A stretch of DNA of 64,000 bases from Glutamicibacter arilaitensis Re117 (GTDB taxonomy: Bacteria > Actinomycetota > Actinomycetes > Actinomycetales > Micrococcaceae), in contig NC_014550.1 of NCBI RefSeq assembly GCF_000197735.1, positions 1,116,001-1,180,000 on the forward strand, written 5' to 3'. The stretch's first letter is position 1; each line of letters opens with the position of its first letter. This document shows positions 25,006 to 33,950 of this stretch, in pieces. The notes under the pieces are model-generated. The model searched no databases. It had not been told where the DNA came from and worked only from the letters and a program-made list of their open reading frames with translations. The position numbers and the translations under genes are program-made.

Positions 25006-27948
25006 GTGGCTAAACCCCGCGTTCACGAGCTCGCGAAAGAGCTCGGAATCACTTCAAAAGAAGCACTAACCAAACTGCAGGACATGGGCGAATTCGTTCG
25101 CTCGGCATCCTCGACCGTTGAACCACCAGTAGCGCGCAAGCTGCGCGATGCATTCCCAGGTTCCAACGGCGCCGCTAAGCCAGCAGCTGCGAAGCCAGCC
25201 GCTGCCAAGCCAGCAACCCCTGGAGCACCAAAGCCTGCTTCCAAGCCAGCTGCCTCGGCTCCGAAGCCTGGCTCCAAGCCAGCTCCGGCCGCGCCAGCAG
25301 CCCCTGCAGCACCAGCTCCAGCTGCGCCAGCTGCGCCAGCTGCGCCAGCTGCGCCAGCTGCTCCAGCTGCTCCAGCAGCTCCAACCGCGAAGGCAACCCC
25401 CGGTGCACCATTGCCGGGCGCAGCCCCAGCACCGAAGCCAGGCGCCAAGCCAGCTCCAAAGCCAGGTGCACCACGCCCAGGCAACAGCCCGTTCTCGTCC
25501 CAGCAGGGCATGCGCGGCGCTGAGTCCGGCGAACGCCGTGGCGGAGGCAACCGCGAAGGCGGTCGTGCCCCACGTCCAGGCGCACCACGTCCAGGCGGTC
25601 CACGCCCGGGCAACAACCCATTCTCATCGCAGCAGGGCATGCGCGGCGAAGGTGGCCAGGGCGGTCCTCGCCCACCACGCGACGGCCAGCGCAGCCCACG
25701 CCCAGCACGTGACGGCCAGGGCGGTCCACGCCCACCACGTGACGGCCAGCGCGGTCCACGCCCAGCAGGTGCAGGTGGCCCACGTCCAGCAGGCCAGGGC
25801 GCACCACGCCCAGCCGGCGCAGGCGGCCCACGCCCAGGTGCCGGTGCAGGAACCACTGCAACCCCACGCATGATGCCTAACCGCACCGATCGTCCAGCGC
25901 CAGCAGGTGGCGGACGTCCAGGTGCAGGTGCCGGTGGCCGTGGACGCCCAGGTGGCGGCAACGGCGGCGGTACCGGTGGCGGCTTCCGCCCAGGTGCACC
26001 ACGCGGTCGCGGTGGCGTTGGCGGTGCTTTCGGCAAGGGAGGCGCCGGTCGCGGCAAGCAGCGCAAGTCCAAGCGCGCAAAGCGCCAGGAATTGGAGCAG
26101 ATGAGTGCTCCGTCATTGGGCGGCGTGAATGTTCCACGCGGCACCGGTGACACCGAGATCCGTCTGCGCCGTGGCGCGTCGATCACCGACTTCGCTGACA
26201 AGATTGGTGCCAACCCGGCAGCACTGGTAACCGTACTGTTCCACCTTGGTGAAATGGCTACCGCTACCCAGTCGCTTGACGAGGCAACCTTCGAGGTCCT
26301 GGGCGAAGAGCTGGGCTACAAGGTACTTGTCGTCTCCCCAGAGGACGAAGACAAGGAACTGCTCGAAGGCTTCGGCCTGGACCTGGAAGCCGAACTTGAG
26401 GCTGAAGGCGAAGATGTGCTTGAAGAGCGCGCCCCAGTGATCACCATCATGGGCCACGTTGACCACGGTAAGACCCGACTGCTGGATGCTATCCGCAAGT
26501 CGAACGTTATCGAGGGCGAGCACGGCGGCATCACCCAGCACATCGGTGCTTACCAGATCACCCACGAGCACGAAGGTCGCGAACGCGCAATGACCTTCAT
26601 CGATACCCCGGGCCACGAGGCGTTCACCGCCATGCGTGCCCGTGGTGCCGAGGTCACCGACGTGGCCGTACTGGTTGTTGCAGCCGATGATGGCGTCATG
26701 CCACAGACCGTGGAAGCACTGAACCACGCTCAGGCTGCTGGCGTGCCAATCATCGTCGCAGTGAACAAGGTCGATAAGGAAGGCGCCAACCCTGACAAGG
26801 TCATGGGCCAGCTGACCGAATACGGCTTGGTTCCCGAGGAATACGGTGGCGACACCATGTTCGTGAAGGTTTCGGCACTGCAGAAGCTGGGTATCGACGA
26901 GCTGCTGGACGCTGTCCTGCTGACCTCCGACGTCCTGGAGCTGAAGGCCAACCCAGACAAGTCCGCTCGCGGCGTTGCCATTGAAGCGAACCTGGATAAG
27001 GGCCGCGGTTCGGTTGTTACCGTCCTGGTCCAGTCCGGTACCCTCTGCGTTGGCGACACCATGGTTGTGGGCACCGCCCACGGCCGCGTGCGTGCAATGT
27101 TCAACGAGAACGGCGAAAACCTCGACGTGGCACTGCCATCGCGTCCGGTACAGGTCCTGGGCATGTCCTCGGTCCCACGTGCAGGCGACGGCTTCTTGAT
27201 CACCGAAGACGAGCGCACCGCCCGTCAGATCGCTGACAAGCGCGAAACCGCAGAGCGCAATGCAATGCTGGCCAAGCGCCGTAAGCGCATCACGCTGGAA
27301 GACTTCGATAAGGCTGTTGCAGACGGCAAGATCGATACCCTGAACCTGATCCTCAAGGGTGACGCTTCCGGTGCTGTCGAGGCACTGGAAGACTCGCTGA
27401 TGAAGATCGAGGTTGGCGACGACGTGCAGCTGCGCGTGATCCACCGCGGTGTCGGTGCGATCACCCAGAACGACGTCAACTTGGCTACCGTGGACAACGC
27501 CATCATCATTGGCTTCAACGTCCGCCCAGCCGAGCGTGTGGCAGAACTGGCCGATAAGGAAGGCGTTGACATGCGCTTCTACTCGGTCATCTACTCCGCC
27601 ATCGACGACATCGAGAATGCGCTCAGGGGCATGCTCAAGCCAGAGTACGAAGAAGTGGCCCTCGGTACCGCCGAGATCCGCATGGTCTTCCGCTCGTCGA
27701 AGTTCGGCAACATTGCCGGCTCGATCATCCGCTCGGGCACCATCAAGCGCAACACCAAGGCTCGCCTGGTACGCGACGGCAACGTCGTGGGCGACAACCT
27801 GGCGATCGACTCGCTGCGCCGCGAAAAGGACGATGTCACCGAGGTCCGCGAAGGCTTCGAATGTGGTATCGGCCTGGGGTCGTTCAACGACATCAAGGAA
27901 GGCGACATCATCGAGACCTTCGAGATGCGCGAAAAGCCACGCGACTAA
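25006..27948 (+). CDS. infB: translation initiation factor IF-2
   Basis: 980 residues from GTG 25006, six bases after AGGAGAGAT. The N-terminal domain ([29 protein letters not shown]) leads into a very long Ala/Pro/Gly/Arg-rich linker (about residues 60-360) typical of high-G+C Actinobacteria. The GTPase core begins with the G1 loop [14 protein letters not shown], then [15 protein letters not shown] (G3) and [14 protein letters not shown] (G4), followed by the beta-barrel domains and C2 fMet-tRNA-binding domain ([15 protein letters not shown]). It loads initiator tRNA on the 30S subunit. The linker holds two tandem repeat tracts listed separately. Confidence 0.97.
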   Translation: MAKPRVHELAKELGITSKEALTKLQDMGEFVRSASSTVEPPVARKLRDAFPGSNGAAKPAAAKPAAAKPATPGAPKPASKPAASAPKPGSKPAPAAPAAPAAPAPAAPAAPAAPAAPAAPAAPAAPTAKATPGAPLPGAAPAPKPGAKPAPKPGAPRPGNSPFSSQQGMRGAESGERRGGGNREGGRAPRPGAPRPGGPRPGNNPFSSQQGMRGEGGQGGPRPPRDGQRSPRPARDGQGGPRPPRDGQRGPRPAGAGGPRPAGQGAPRPAGAGGPRPGAGAGTTATPRMMPNRTDRPAPAGGGRPGAGAGGRGRPGGGNGGGTGGGFRPGAPRGRGGVGGAFGKGGAGRGKQRKSKRAKRQELEQMSAPSLGGVNVPRGTGDTEIRLRRGASITDFADKIGANPAALVTVLFHLGEMATATQSLDEATFEVLGEELGYKVLVVSPEDEDKELLEGFGLDLEAELEAEGEDVLEERAPVITIMGHVDHGKTRLLDAIRKSNVIEGEHGGITQHIGAYQITHEHEGRERAMTFIDTPGHEAFTAMRARGAEVTDVAVLVVAADDGVMPQTVEALNHAQAAGVPIIVAVNKVDKEGANPDKVMGQLTEYGLVPEEYGGDTMFVKVSALQKLGIDELLDAVLLTSDVLELKANPDKSARGVAIEANLDKGRGSVVTVLVQSGTLCVGDTMVVGTAHGRVRAMFNENGENLDVALPSRPVQVLGMSSVPRAGDGFLITEDERTARQIADKRETAERNAMLAKRRKRITLEDFDKAVADGKIDTLNLILKGDASGAVEALEDSLMKIEVGDDVQLRVIHRGVGAITQNDVNLATVDNAIIIGFNVRPAERVAELADKEGVDMRFYSVIYSAIDDIENALRGMLKPEYEEVALGTAEIRMVFRSSKFGNIAGSIIRSGTIKRNTKARLVRDGNVVGDNLAIDSLRREKDDVTEVREGFECGIGLGSFNDIKEGDIIETFEMREKPRD
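25321..25383 (+). repeat. 9-bp tandem repeat in infB
   Basis: GCTGCGCCA is repeated four times, followed by three variants (GCTGCTCCA twice, GCAGCTCCA), coding for an Ala-Ala-Pro string. The unit is a multiple of three, so copy-number change would only alter linker length. Confidence 0.85.
25681..25770 (+). repeat. 30-bp tandem repeat in infB
   Basis: Three consecutive units begin GACGGCCAG and end in CCACGCCCAG/CCACCACGT variants, coding for (R)DGQ(R/G)(S/G)PRP(A/P) units in the IF-2 linker. A second long-range repeat, coding [11 protein letters not shown] twice, flanks it on the left (about 25485 and 25614). Confidence 0.8.
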
Positions 27949-27981
27949 TTGCCGACAAGCAATTAGCAGTGTGACTCACTG

Positions 27982-28027
27982 ATTCGTGGGCGCTTGACCG
28001 ATAAGCTTTGGTCAAGCGCCCACGAAT
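27982..28027 (+). terminator. hairpin terminator between infB and rbfA
   Basis: An 18-bp perfect stem (ATTCGTGGGCGCTTGACC with its complement) and 10-nt loop, followed by TTTG, 33 bp after the infB stop and just before the rbfA Shine-Dalgarno. A smaller CTAATTGC/GCAATTAG hairpin overlaps the infB stop codon. Confidence 0.75.
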
Positions 28028-28049
28028 TTTGAACCATTAGGAGAAAACC

Positions 28050-28484
28050 ATGGCTGATTCAGCCCGCGCCGCACGCCTGGCTAAGCGCGTACAGGTCCTC
28101 ATGGCCCAGTCGTTGCGCACCGTCATCAAGGACGAGCGCATCGACAACGTCACCGTGACCGACGCCCGCGTCACCAACGACCTGCAACACGCTACGGTGT
28201 ACTACACCGTCTTTGGCGATGACGAGATGAAGAAGGACATCGCAACCATGCTGGAAAAGCGTGGCGGTGCCCTGCGCAAGGAATTGGGCCGCAACCTGAC
28301 CATCCGCCTGACCCCGACGTTGGCTTTCGTAGCCGATGAGATCCCAGAGGGTGCATCGCACCTGGAGGAACTGCTGGCCAAGGCCCGTGAGAAGGACGCC
28401 GAGGTTGCAGCCCTGCGCGAAGGCAAGGACTTCGCCGGTGACCAGGACCCGTACAAGAAGGACGAGGACGCCGAAGAAGCCTAA
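28050..28484 (+). CDS. rbfA: 30S ribosome-binding factor A
   Basis: 144 residues; cold-shock assembly factor that binds the 17S rRNA precursor in the 30S subunit. Recognised by RAARLAKRVQVLMAQSLRTVIKDERID, VTVTDARVTNDLQHATVYYTVFG (KH fold) and RLTPTLAFVADEIPEGASHLEELLAKA, with an acidic tail. AGGAGAA precedes ATG 28050. Because a strong terminator separates it from infB, it may depend on partial read-through or a promoter in the short gap. Confidence 0.95.
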   Translation: MADSARAARLAKRVQVLMAQSLRTVIKDERIDNVTVTDARVTNDLQHATVYYTVFGDDEMKKDIATMLEKRGGALRKELGRNLTIRLTPTLAFVADEIPEGASHLEELLAKAREKDAEVAALREGKDFAGDQDPYKKDEDAEEA

Positions 28485-28516
28485 GGGCTTGTGGAGCCGG
28501 CCTCTGCCTGGAACTA

Positions 28517-28553
28517 CGCCCCGGCCAGCACGCACTGCGTGCTGGCCGGGGCG
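28517..28553 (+). terminator. 17-bp perfect hairpin after rbfA
   Basis: CGCCCCGGCCAGCACGC pairs perfectly with its complement around ACT, 32 bp after the rbfA stop. No U tail. Confidence 0.7.
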
Positions 28554-28673
28554 TTGTGCATTAATCCCGGTTCCCCTCACAGCGAAGCGCTAATCCTTGC
28601 CGTACTCTGGTCGCCGCACCCACGGTGGGATAGCGTGAGCAGAAACCATCGGATCCGATCAAAGGTGCAGTCA

Positions 28674-29141
28674 ATGCCAGAATTCACCACCACGCTCAGC
28701 GCTGTTGTCGGGAACAACGTGGGCATCATCGTTCCTGATGACATCGTGTTCGGGTTTGGCCGCGGCAAGCGCGTGCCGGTCACCGTCTGCATCGACGGGG
28801 ACTACACCTACCGCAACACCATTTCTTCCATGCACGGGCAGTTTCTGATTTCATTCAACGCCGAGACGCGGACGGCCACCGGCAAGGGCGCCGGCGATGA
28901 AATCAGTGTGAAACTCGAACTGGACGAAGAGCCGCGCACCGTCGAAGTGCCCGAACCGCTAGCGGTGCTGCTCGCCGCCGAGCCGGAACTGCTCGATGCG
29001 TGGAACCAGCTGTCCTACAGCAAGCAGCGAGGCCATGTGGATCCCATCATTTCGGCCCGTGGCGAGGACACCAGAACGCGCCGGGTGGAGAAAGTCATCA
29101 AGACGCTTCGCACGAATATAGGGGAAGATACACGAGATTAG
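28674..29141 (+). CDS. DUF1905 / YdeI-OmpD-associated family protein
   Basis: 155 residues from ATG 28674 (the frame is open further upstream but crosses the rbfA terminator). The first 95 residues match DUF1905, a small beta-barrel (VVGNNVGIIVPDDIVFGFGRGKRVPVTVCIDG, then YRNTISSMHGQFLISF). The last 50 residues match the YdeI/OmdA C-terminal helix pair (LLDAWNQLSYSKQRGHVDPIISA ... TRTRRVEKVIKTLR). YdeI-type proteins are linked to resistance to cationic peptides in enterics, but the role in Actinobacteria is untested. Confidence 0.82.
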   Translation: MPEFTTTLSAVVGNNVGIIVPDDIVFGFGRGKRVPVTVCIDGDYTYRNTISSMHGQFLISFNAETRTATGKGAGDEISVKLELDEEPRTVEVPEPLAVLLAAEPELLDAWNQLSYSKQRGHVDPIISARGEDTRTRRVEKVIKTLRTNIGEDTRD

Positions 29142-29664
29142 TAAGCAGCGGTAAAGAAGCCGCTGCCCTCAATAATGGGTTCTGTCGCTGGTGAGAATGC
29201 GACTTGAAGCTGGCTGATTGAACTGCCCGCTTTGAAAATGAAGAAGCTTCCGGATATTGAATTACACAACCAGATTTGGAAGACGCCGCATAGGCAACAG
29301 CAAAGCCCTGCCAGGTTCGCCTAGCGGGGCATTGCTGCGCCCTGCCACGGTCAGTAATCGGGGAACAGCCTGGCTAGGGCCACCTCTGACCCTCGTTGAT
29401 TGAAGTGAGGTAAGTTCCGTTCGAAGTGCGGGTATACGACCGAACCGAAGGATCATAATTGGGTTCACTTAGCAGTTGAGCGTTCGTGCTGTCTCATGGC
29501 GTTAGCGAGATATCAGTTTTCTGTGGACCAAGTTTTGCTCAAAACTCACCGGACAGAACTATCTCAAGGGGAGAACGAAGACAGCGCTGTCGCGTTGGGT
29601 CAGCGTCGGTGGCATCGTGAGCTGCAGGCGGTACCAGAGCTAATCCCGTGGAACACGCAGATGC
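29142..29664. other. intergenic stretch without recognisable gene
   Basis: Short frames on both strands show no start signals or motifs. It lies at the left side of a degraded region that continues with a broken isomerase-family gene, so it may hold remnants beyond recognition. Confidence 0.4.
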
Positions 29665-30120
29665 CTAGTCTGAATCGCCCTGATGCCGATCCAGATGCGG
29701 ACGCAGGTCTTCCAGGGCGCTTTTAAGCCGCGCGAAATTTGCGGCGCCGATCAACTGCGCCCAGCGGCGTTCGATGCCCTGTTCAATACCGCGAGCGGCC
29801 TGCTGGGCGGCCAGTCCTCGAGTAGTCAGCAGTACGCGTTGGGCGCGCGCATCGCTGGGGTCCGGCTGCCGCAGCACCAGGCCGGATCTTTCGAGCTCCT
29901 TGAGCAGATAGGCCGCGCTTTGCTTCGTGATTCCAGCGGCGTCTGCCAGTTCCGTGAGCCGGCTGCCCTGCTGGGCAATGCGCGCTGCCAGTCGGCCCTG
30001 CGCCAAGGTGAATTGGAAGCCTTGTTCGTGCAGGGCTGTGGCGATTTCCTCTTCGAAAGCACGCTGGGCAATGAACAACAAAGTTCCGACCGAAAGTTGT
30101 TGAGGGGGATCCATTGACAT
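29665..30120 (-). CDS. MarR family transcriptional regulator
   Basis: 151 residues from ATG 30120 (ATG 30114 is also possible; an upstream in-frame GTG lies inside the operator-like repeats). Winged helix-turn-helix: RLTELADAAGITKQSAAYLLKELERSGLVLRQPDPSDARAQRVLLTTRG is the standard MarR recognition-helix and wing region, shown here by its key parts TKQSAAYLLKELE and DPSDARAQRVLL. MarR proteins release DNA on binding phenolics or on Cys oxidation; there is no Cys here. It is divergent from the broken mycothiol-dependent isomerase-family gene, its presumed target. Confidence 0.88.
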   Translation of the reverse strand: MSMDPPQQLSVGTLLFIAQRAFEEEIATALHEQGFQFTLAQGRLAARIAQQGSRLTELADAAGITKQSAAYLLKELERSGLVLRQPDPSDARAQRVLLTTRGLAAQQAARGIEQGIERRWAQLIGAANFARLKSALEDLRPHLDRHQGDSD

Positions 30121-30125
30121 AGTAG

Positions 30126-30162
30126 TCAGAATACCTGACTGTTTAGTCAGAGTCACTGACTG
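30126..30162. promoter_or_regulatory. MarR operator candidate: clustered TCAG/CTGA palindromes
   Basis: Between the divergent genes lie GTCAG-AATAC-CTGAC (30126-30140) and AGTCA-GAGTCAC-TGACT (30146-30162), two palindromes that share the TGACT/AGTCA half-site and are centred about 21 bp, two helical turns, apart. This is what a dimeric MarR regulator acting on both genes would need. Confidence 0.55.
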
Positions 30163-30182
30163 CTTTGGAGGATGTGTGGGCG

Positions 30183-30663
30183 ATGAACGAAGAACAGATC
30201 TGGGAAGCCATTATTGAGCAGCGCCTGCAGCTGGCAGAAATACTGCGGACGCTGGGTCCGGAATAATAGGGAAGTCCATGGCTGTGCGATGGGTGGACGG
30301 TGCAAGACATTGCGGCACATGTCATCAGTGCCCCGCAGCTAACCGGCGGTGCCATGCTTAACCCAGGACATCGTGCGTCCGCTGTCAATCGAGCACAGCA
30401 TGCCACCGGAGGCAGCCACCGAAGTGGCCCACCGGCTTGCCCGCACCGGAATAATGCTGGGCAGCCGAGCAATCCTCAAGAGGGTGCGCATGAGCGCAAC
30501 TGACGTCCAATACAACCAGGGCACCGGTGAAGAAATCTCCGGGCCGATTGCTGAACTGGTCATGCTGCGCGCTGGAAGAGCACCTCGCTGGGACCAGCTG
30601 GAAGGAGCCGGCGTGGAGCTGGCCCGGCAGATGTGGCTTAAACGCCAGCGGCATTCTGCCTAG
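30183..30663 (+). pseudogene. broken maleylpyruvate isomerase-family (mycothiol-dependent, DinB-like) gene
   Basis: From ATG 30183 the frame reads EEQIWEAIIEQRLQLAEILRTLGPE and then meets TAA-TAG at 30264-30269. The same frame continues with the family motif CDGWTVQDIAAHVISAP; after about 30350 a different frame takes over (TQDIVRPLSIEH, then RTGIMLGSRAILKRVRMS, GEEISGPIAELVMLRAGR) to the stop at 30661. The total is about 50 residues shorter than the usual 210, so a deletion as well as two stops and a frameshift is present. Intact relatives use mycothiol; metal-ligand His in IAAHV remains. Confidence 0.75.
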
Positions 30664-30695
30664 CGCAACGTCAGTGGAACGAGTTGCCGGTATGC

Positions 30696-32261
30696 TCACT
30701 GCACCGTGAACTGCAGACGCTGCCAGCCGCTGGCGCCATTGGGCACCGGGTTGGCTTTTTCGCTGGTCTGCAGCTGTCCTTGCGCGTCATAGGCCCGCAC
30801 TGTGGCTGAATGCATGCCGGGGGCAGCATCTTTCCACGCGAACCGCCACTGCCGCCAGGTATCCACCGAGGCCTCGGCTGCCAGCTCGGCATCTTCCCAC
30901 GGAGAGTCATCGATCTGCACCTGAACGCGCGAGATGCCCCGGGTCTGCGCCCACGCGGTTCCGCCCAGCACCACTTCGCCGGCAGGGACCTTGGCGAACG
31001 GGCGGGGCGTGTCGATCCGGGAGGACATCTTGATTGGACCGCGCTCGGACCAGCCACGGGTAGTCCAGTAGGCAGCCTTGTCCTGGAATCGGGTGACTTC
31101 CAAATCCACCACCCATTTGGTGGCCGAAACATAGCCATACAGGCCCGGAACCACCATGCGCACCGGGAACCCGTGCTCAAAGGGCAACGGTTCGCCGTTC
31201 ATGCCGATGGCCAGCAGCGCCATCCGGTCATCGGTCAGGGCCTGGATCGGAGTGGAAGCACTGAAGCCGTCATGCGAGGCCGAGAGAACCATGTCAGCCC
31301 CGTCCTGCGGCACCGCACGCTCAAGCAATTTGCGCAGCGGATAGCCCAGCCACTTGGCATTGCCTACTAGATCGCCGCCAACAGGATTCGAGACGCAAGT
31401 CAGCGTCAGATAGGTTTCCACCAGCTCTTGGTTCAGCAGTTCGTCGAAGCTCATGGTGAATTCGTTCTCCACCATGCCGTGAATTCGCAAGGACCACTGT
31501 GCCGGGTCGATTTGCGGTACCGAAAGGGCTGTATCGATTCGGTAGAAATTCTGGTTCGGAGTCACGAATCGGGGCATATTTGCCTCAGCAACCTGAACCC
31601 CAGCGGGCAGGGCTTTTGCCTTGGTTCGGGCTGCAGGCAAGCGTAGTGCCTTTCGTGCAGCATCGGCCATGTTGCGCGAAGCGGAGAGGGATGTCGAAAC
31701 GCCGGTAGCAATGGCAGCGGCAGCCAGCGACAAGGCTGAGCTGAGCAAGAAAGTTCTGCGGCTAGGGCCGTGGCTGCCGGCATCTTCGCCTGGACGTGCT
31801 GCAGTGGCTGAGGCCAGCCGGTTGAGCCACTGCAGAACACCCATGCCGGCAACCGCGCCGAGCACCGTCGGCAGGACATCGATCAGGCTGGTGGAGGCAC
31901 GAGTGACCACAGCGCTTGCCATCACCACGGCTAGACCGATAATGGCGGCGCAGGCCAATGCGAAACTTCGCTTGGCCAGAAGCCCGACCAACACGGACAG
32001 TGCCGTTGCCACCACACCTATGGAAATGAACAGCGCCAGCTTGTCGTTGGTGCCGAAAGTTGCAATGGCGAAGTCCTTGAGCCATGGAGGAGTCAGATCG
32101 ATGATGGCCGAGCCCAGGGCGAAAAATGGTGATGAGGCGCTGTTGAAAAATGCCGAGGCGAATTGGGCGACAGCGAACATGACTGTCGCTGCACAGAATC
32201 CAGCCACCGCGTGGAATACGAGAACTCTGCTGTTGCGTTTCTTGGAAATGCCCACTGCCAC
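30696..32261 (-). CDS. membrane-anchored molybdopterin-dependent oxidoreductase (sulfite oxidase family)
   Basis: 521 residues. Five predicted membrane helices (about residues 13-38, 44-60, 74-95, 98-118, 128-147) are followed by an internal twin-arginine-like SRRTFLLSSALSLAAAA (167-183), then a sulfite-oxidase-type molybdopterin domain (RFVTPNQNFYRIDTAL, molybdenum ligand Cys289 in TLTCVSNPVGG, GLYGYVSATKWV) and a C-terminal immunoglobulin-like dimerisation domain. The catalytic part is probably outside the membrane. It has its own SigK-like promoter and lies downstream of rskA-sigK. Natural substrate unknown; relatives act on sulfite or repair methionine sulfoxide. Confidence 0.88.
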   Translation of the reverse strand: MAVGISKKRNSRVLVFHAVAGFCAATVMFAVAQFASAFFNSASSPFFALGSAIIDLTPPWLKDFAIATFGTNDKLALFISIGVVATALSVLVGLLAKRSFALACAAIIGLAVVMASAVVTRASTSLIDVLPTVLGAVAGMGVLQWLNRLASATAARPGEDAGSHGPSRRTFLLSSALSLAAAAIATGVSTSLSASRNMADAARKALRLPAARTKAKALPAGVQVAEANMPRFVTPNQNFYRIDTALSVPQIDPAQWSLRIHGMVENEFTMSFDELLNQELVETYLTLTCVSNPVGGDLVGNAKWLGYPLRKLLERAVPQDGADMVLSASHDGFSASTPIQALTDDRMALLAIGMNGEPLPFEHGFPVRMVVPGLYGYVSATKWVVDLEVTRFQDKAAYWTTRGWSERGPIKMSSRIDTPRPFAKVPAGEVVLGGTAWAQTRGISRVQVQIDDSPWEDAELAAEASVDTWRQWRFAWKDAAPGMHSATVRAYDAQGQLQTSEKANPVPNGASGWQRLQFTVQ

Positions 32262-32284
32262 TCACCTCATGCGTTGCGATCCAT

Positions 32285-32309
32285 GTTCCCCTGCGGAATA
32301 CAGGGGAAC
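32285..32309 (-). promoter_or_regulatory. hairpin in the leader of the molybdoenzyme mRNA
   Basis: GTTCCCCTG pairs perfectly with CAGGGGAAC around a 7-nt loop, between the SigK-like promoter and the start codon. It could end read-through from rskA or shape the 5' end of the message. Confidence 0.4.
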
Positions 32310-32324
32310 AACCACTCATAGTGT

Positions 32325-32352
32325 TTTCGGAACAGGCAGCGCTGCGGATTGG
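32325..32352 (-). promoter_or_regulatory. SigK-type promoter candidate for the molybdoenzyme gene
   Basis: On the minus strand, CCAATCC (32352-32346) is followed after 15 bp by CCGAAA (32330-32325). The same arrangement, CCAATCC-N15-CCGAAT, precedes the fasciclin gene at 34689-34716. M. tuberculosis SigK sites are CCATCC-N16/17-CCGAAT, so the -10 element is the same. The expected start of transcription is about 57 bp before the GTG. Confidence 0.6.
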
Positions 32353-32378
32353 AATCGGCTACAAGAAATTGTGCAGAT

Positions 32379-33200
32379 TTACAGCGACTGGACCATGATG
32401 GGATCTGTTGTCGGGGCAGGGGAGCCGGTGGCCGGCTCGACAGTGATCCCGAAGTGCGTGACTCCCTGCATGGGATCTGAAAGCATGATCATGCCGTCGG
32501 CATCGCCACCAGCGAGCATACCCGCAGGAATCGCCCCATCGGACGAAATCAGCCACAGCTCGTAGCCTTTGTCGCTCGACAGCTCGGGCATGCCAGAAGT
32601 GGATACTGCCATCAGGCCCTCAGCAGCGGAGTAGGACAATGTGATGCGAGCCCCGTCATCCAGTGTCTGGGTTTTCGACTTGGCATCGGGAGCGCTGAGG
32701 ATCTTGGTGAGCTCTTCTTGATGCGAGGCCATGGCAGCCAACTTGTTTTCAAGCTCGCGCTGCTGGGAGGTTTGGTTAATAGCTAATCCGCCCAAGGCCA
32801 CCGCTGCTAGCAGCAGCACGCCTGCTGCCAAGGCGAAGAAGCGTTGCGTACCGCGTCCTGATCCTGCCTGCGGGGCCGGAGGTTGCACCGGGGAACCGGA
32901 TTCAATTTTAGCGTCACTAGTTGGAGCGCTCACGGGGGCGCTGTCCATGGCAGGCTCCTGGTCCTCAGCGGGAGGCAACTGCTCGGTGGTGCGGATGGCG
33001 GCCATAACGCTGCTCTTCAGCCGTGCCGGAGGAGCGATCGGCTGTGCATCAAGGCCTAGCAGCCCAGCAGTTTCCTGCAGGGCATCGAGCTCGTGGCGAG
33101 CCGGGGCGGAATCAGGATACTGGTTCAGCTCTTCGCGTTCATGTTCTCCCAAAGCATCCAGGGCGAAGGTATCGGTCCGCTCGTTCTCATGCTTGTCCAT
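32379..33200 (-). CDS. rskA: anti-sigma-K factor RskA
   Basis: 273 residues. The cytoplasmic N-terminus (about 1-75: RTDTFALDALGEHEREELNQY, ARHELDALQETAGLLGL) is the SigK-binding part; a single membrane helix (FFALAAGVLLLAAVALGGLAI) follows at about 125-145; the extracytoplasmic C-terminus has the RskA fold (GLMAVSTSGMPEL, KGYELWLISSDGAIPAG, FGITVEPATGSP). Its ATG overlaps the sigK stop (TAATG), the usual coupling for a sigma/anti-sigma pair. In mycobacteria RskA is cut by the site-2 protease Rip1, whose homologue is encoded at 3814-5163. Confidence 0.92.
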   Translation of the reverse strand: MDKHENERTDTFALDALGEHEREELNQYPDSAPARHELDALQETAGLLGLDAQPIAPPARLKSSVMAAIRTTEQLPPAEDQEPAMDSAPVSAPTSDAKIESGSPVQPPAPQAGSGRGTQRFFALAAGVLLLAAVALGGLAINQTSQQRELENKLAAMASHQEELTKILSAPDAKSKTQTLDDGARITLSYSAAEGLMAVSTSGMPELSSDKGYELWLISSDGAIPAGMLAGGDADGMIMLSDPMQGVTHFGITVEPATGSPAPTTDPIMVQSL

Positions 33201-33757
33201 TACGCCACTCCCATCAGGTCTCGAAGTTTGCTCATTCCATCGCGTATTCGCGTTTTGGCGGTTCCCACCGGTATTTTCAGCATCTCGGCGACTTCCAGGT
33301 GGGTATATCCGCCAAAGTAAGCCAGGTGTATGGCCTCGCGCTGCGGTACGGTGAGCCGTTGCAGTGCTTGGGAGACGCGCTGGGCTTCATCTTGCAGGAT
33401 GGCGTTTTCTTCCACGTCATCGTAACTGTCTTCGAAGTCCTTGATTCCAATGCGCAAATCCCGTGCCTGGCTTGCTTGGCTCGAACGCACCCGGTCCACG
33501 GCCCGGCGGTGGGCAATGGTCAGTAGCCACGAAGCGGCGGTGCCTCTTGCCGGATCAAATCGCCGGGCCTGTTGCCAGGCTTCGACGAAAGCTTCCTGGG
33601 TGACTTCTTCACTCTGTGCCCTGTCGCGAAGCACCCGCAGCACGAGTCCGAAAACTCGGGAAGCCATGGCATCGTAGAGCAATTCGAAGGCAGACTCTTC
33701 TCCCAGCGCGACCTGTTGCATCAGGGCGTCTGGTGTGCGAACGGAATCGTCTTCCAT
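33200..33757 (-). CDS. sigK: ECF RNA polymerase sigma factor SigK
   Basis: 185 residues from ATG 33757; in-frame starts up to 33811 exist but homology begins near TPDALMQQVALGEESAFELLYD. Region sigma-2: FGLVLRVLRDRAQSEEVTQEAFVEAWQQA with RFDPARGTAASWLLTIAHRRAVDRVR; region sigma-4: LTVPQREAIHLAYFGGYTHLEVAEML and KIPVGTAKTRIRDGMSKLRDL. This is the SigK/SigL-type ECF group regulated by RskA. Two matching promoter-like sites lie before the molybdoenzyme and fasciclin genes; none was found before sigK itself, so autoregulation is not supported here. Confidence 0.93.
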   Translation of the reverse strand: MEDDSVRTPDALMQQVALGEESAFELLYDAMASRVFGLVLRVLRDRAQSEEVTQEAFVEAWQQARRFDPARGTAASWLLTIAHRRAVDRVRSSQASQARDLRIGIKDFEDSYDDVEENAILQDEAQRVSQALQRLTVPQREAIHLAYFGGYTHLEVAEMLKIPVGTAKTRIRDGMSKLRDLMGVA

Positions 33758-33884
33758 GGCGTCGAGTCTATTTGAACTCATGAATCCTAGAGTCTCACGC
33801 ATCGGTGTCAATCGGGTTGTTTGCTCAGGCGTGGCGTTTCGCGAAAAGTCCAGCCTCGGGAATCAATCACTCATTGCACCAGCG

Positions 33885-33920
33885 AAGGTGATGCCTGGAT
33901 TAAACTCCACGCATCACCTT
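33885..33920. terminator. hairpin between fasciclin gene and sigK
   Basis: AAGGTGATGC pairs perfectly with GCATCACCTT across 16 nt. It lies 31 bp after the fasciclin stop and upstream of sigK, so it can end the fasciclin transcript. Confidence 0.55.
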
Positions 33921-33950
33921 CATGCCGGCGGCCTTGCGATTCTGCTGATG

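Noticed and set aside
25321..25770. Repeat tracts considered as a CRISPR array
   Set aside because: Units are contiguous, without spacers, and code in frame within IF-2.
26113..27444. 443-codon open frame antisense to infB
   Set aside because: Shadow of the GTPase core of IF-2 with repetitive His/Gln-rich translation typical of antisense frames.
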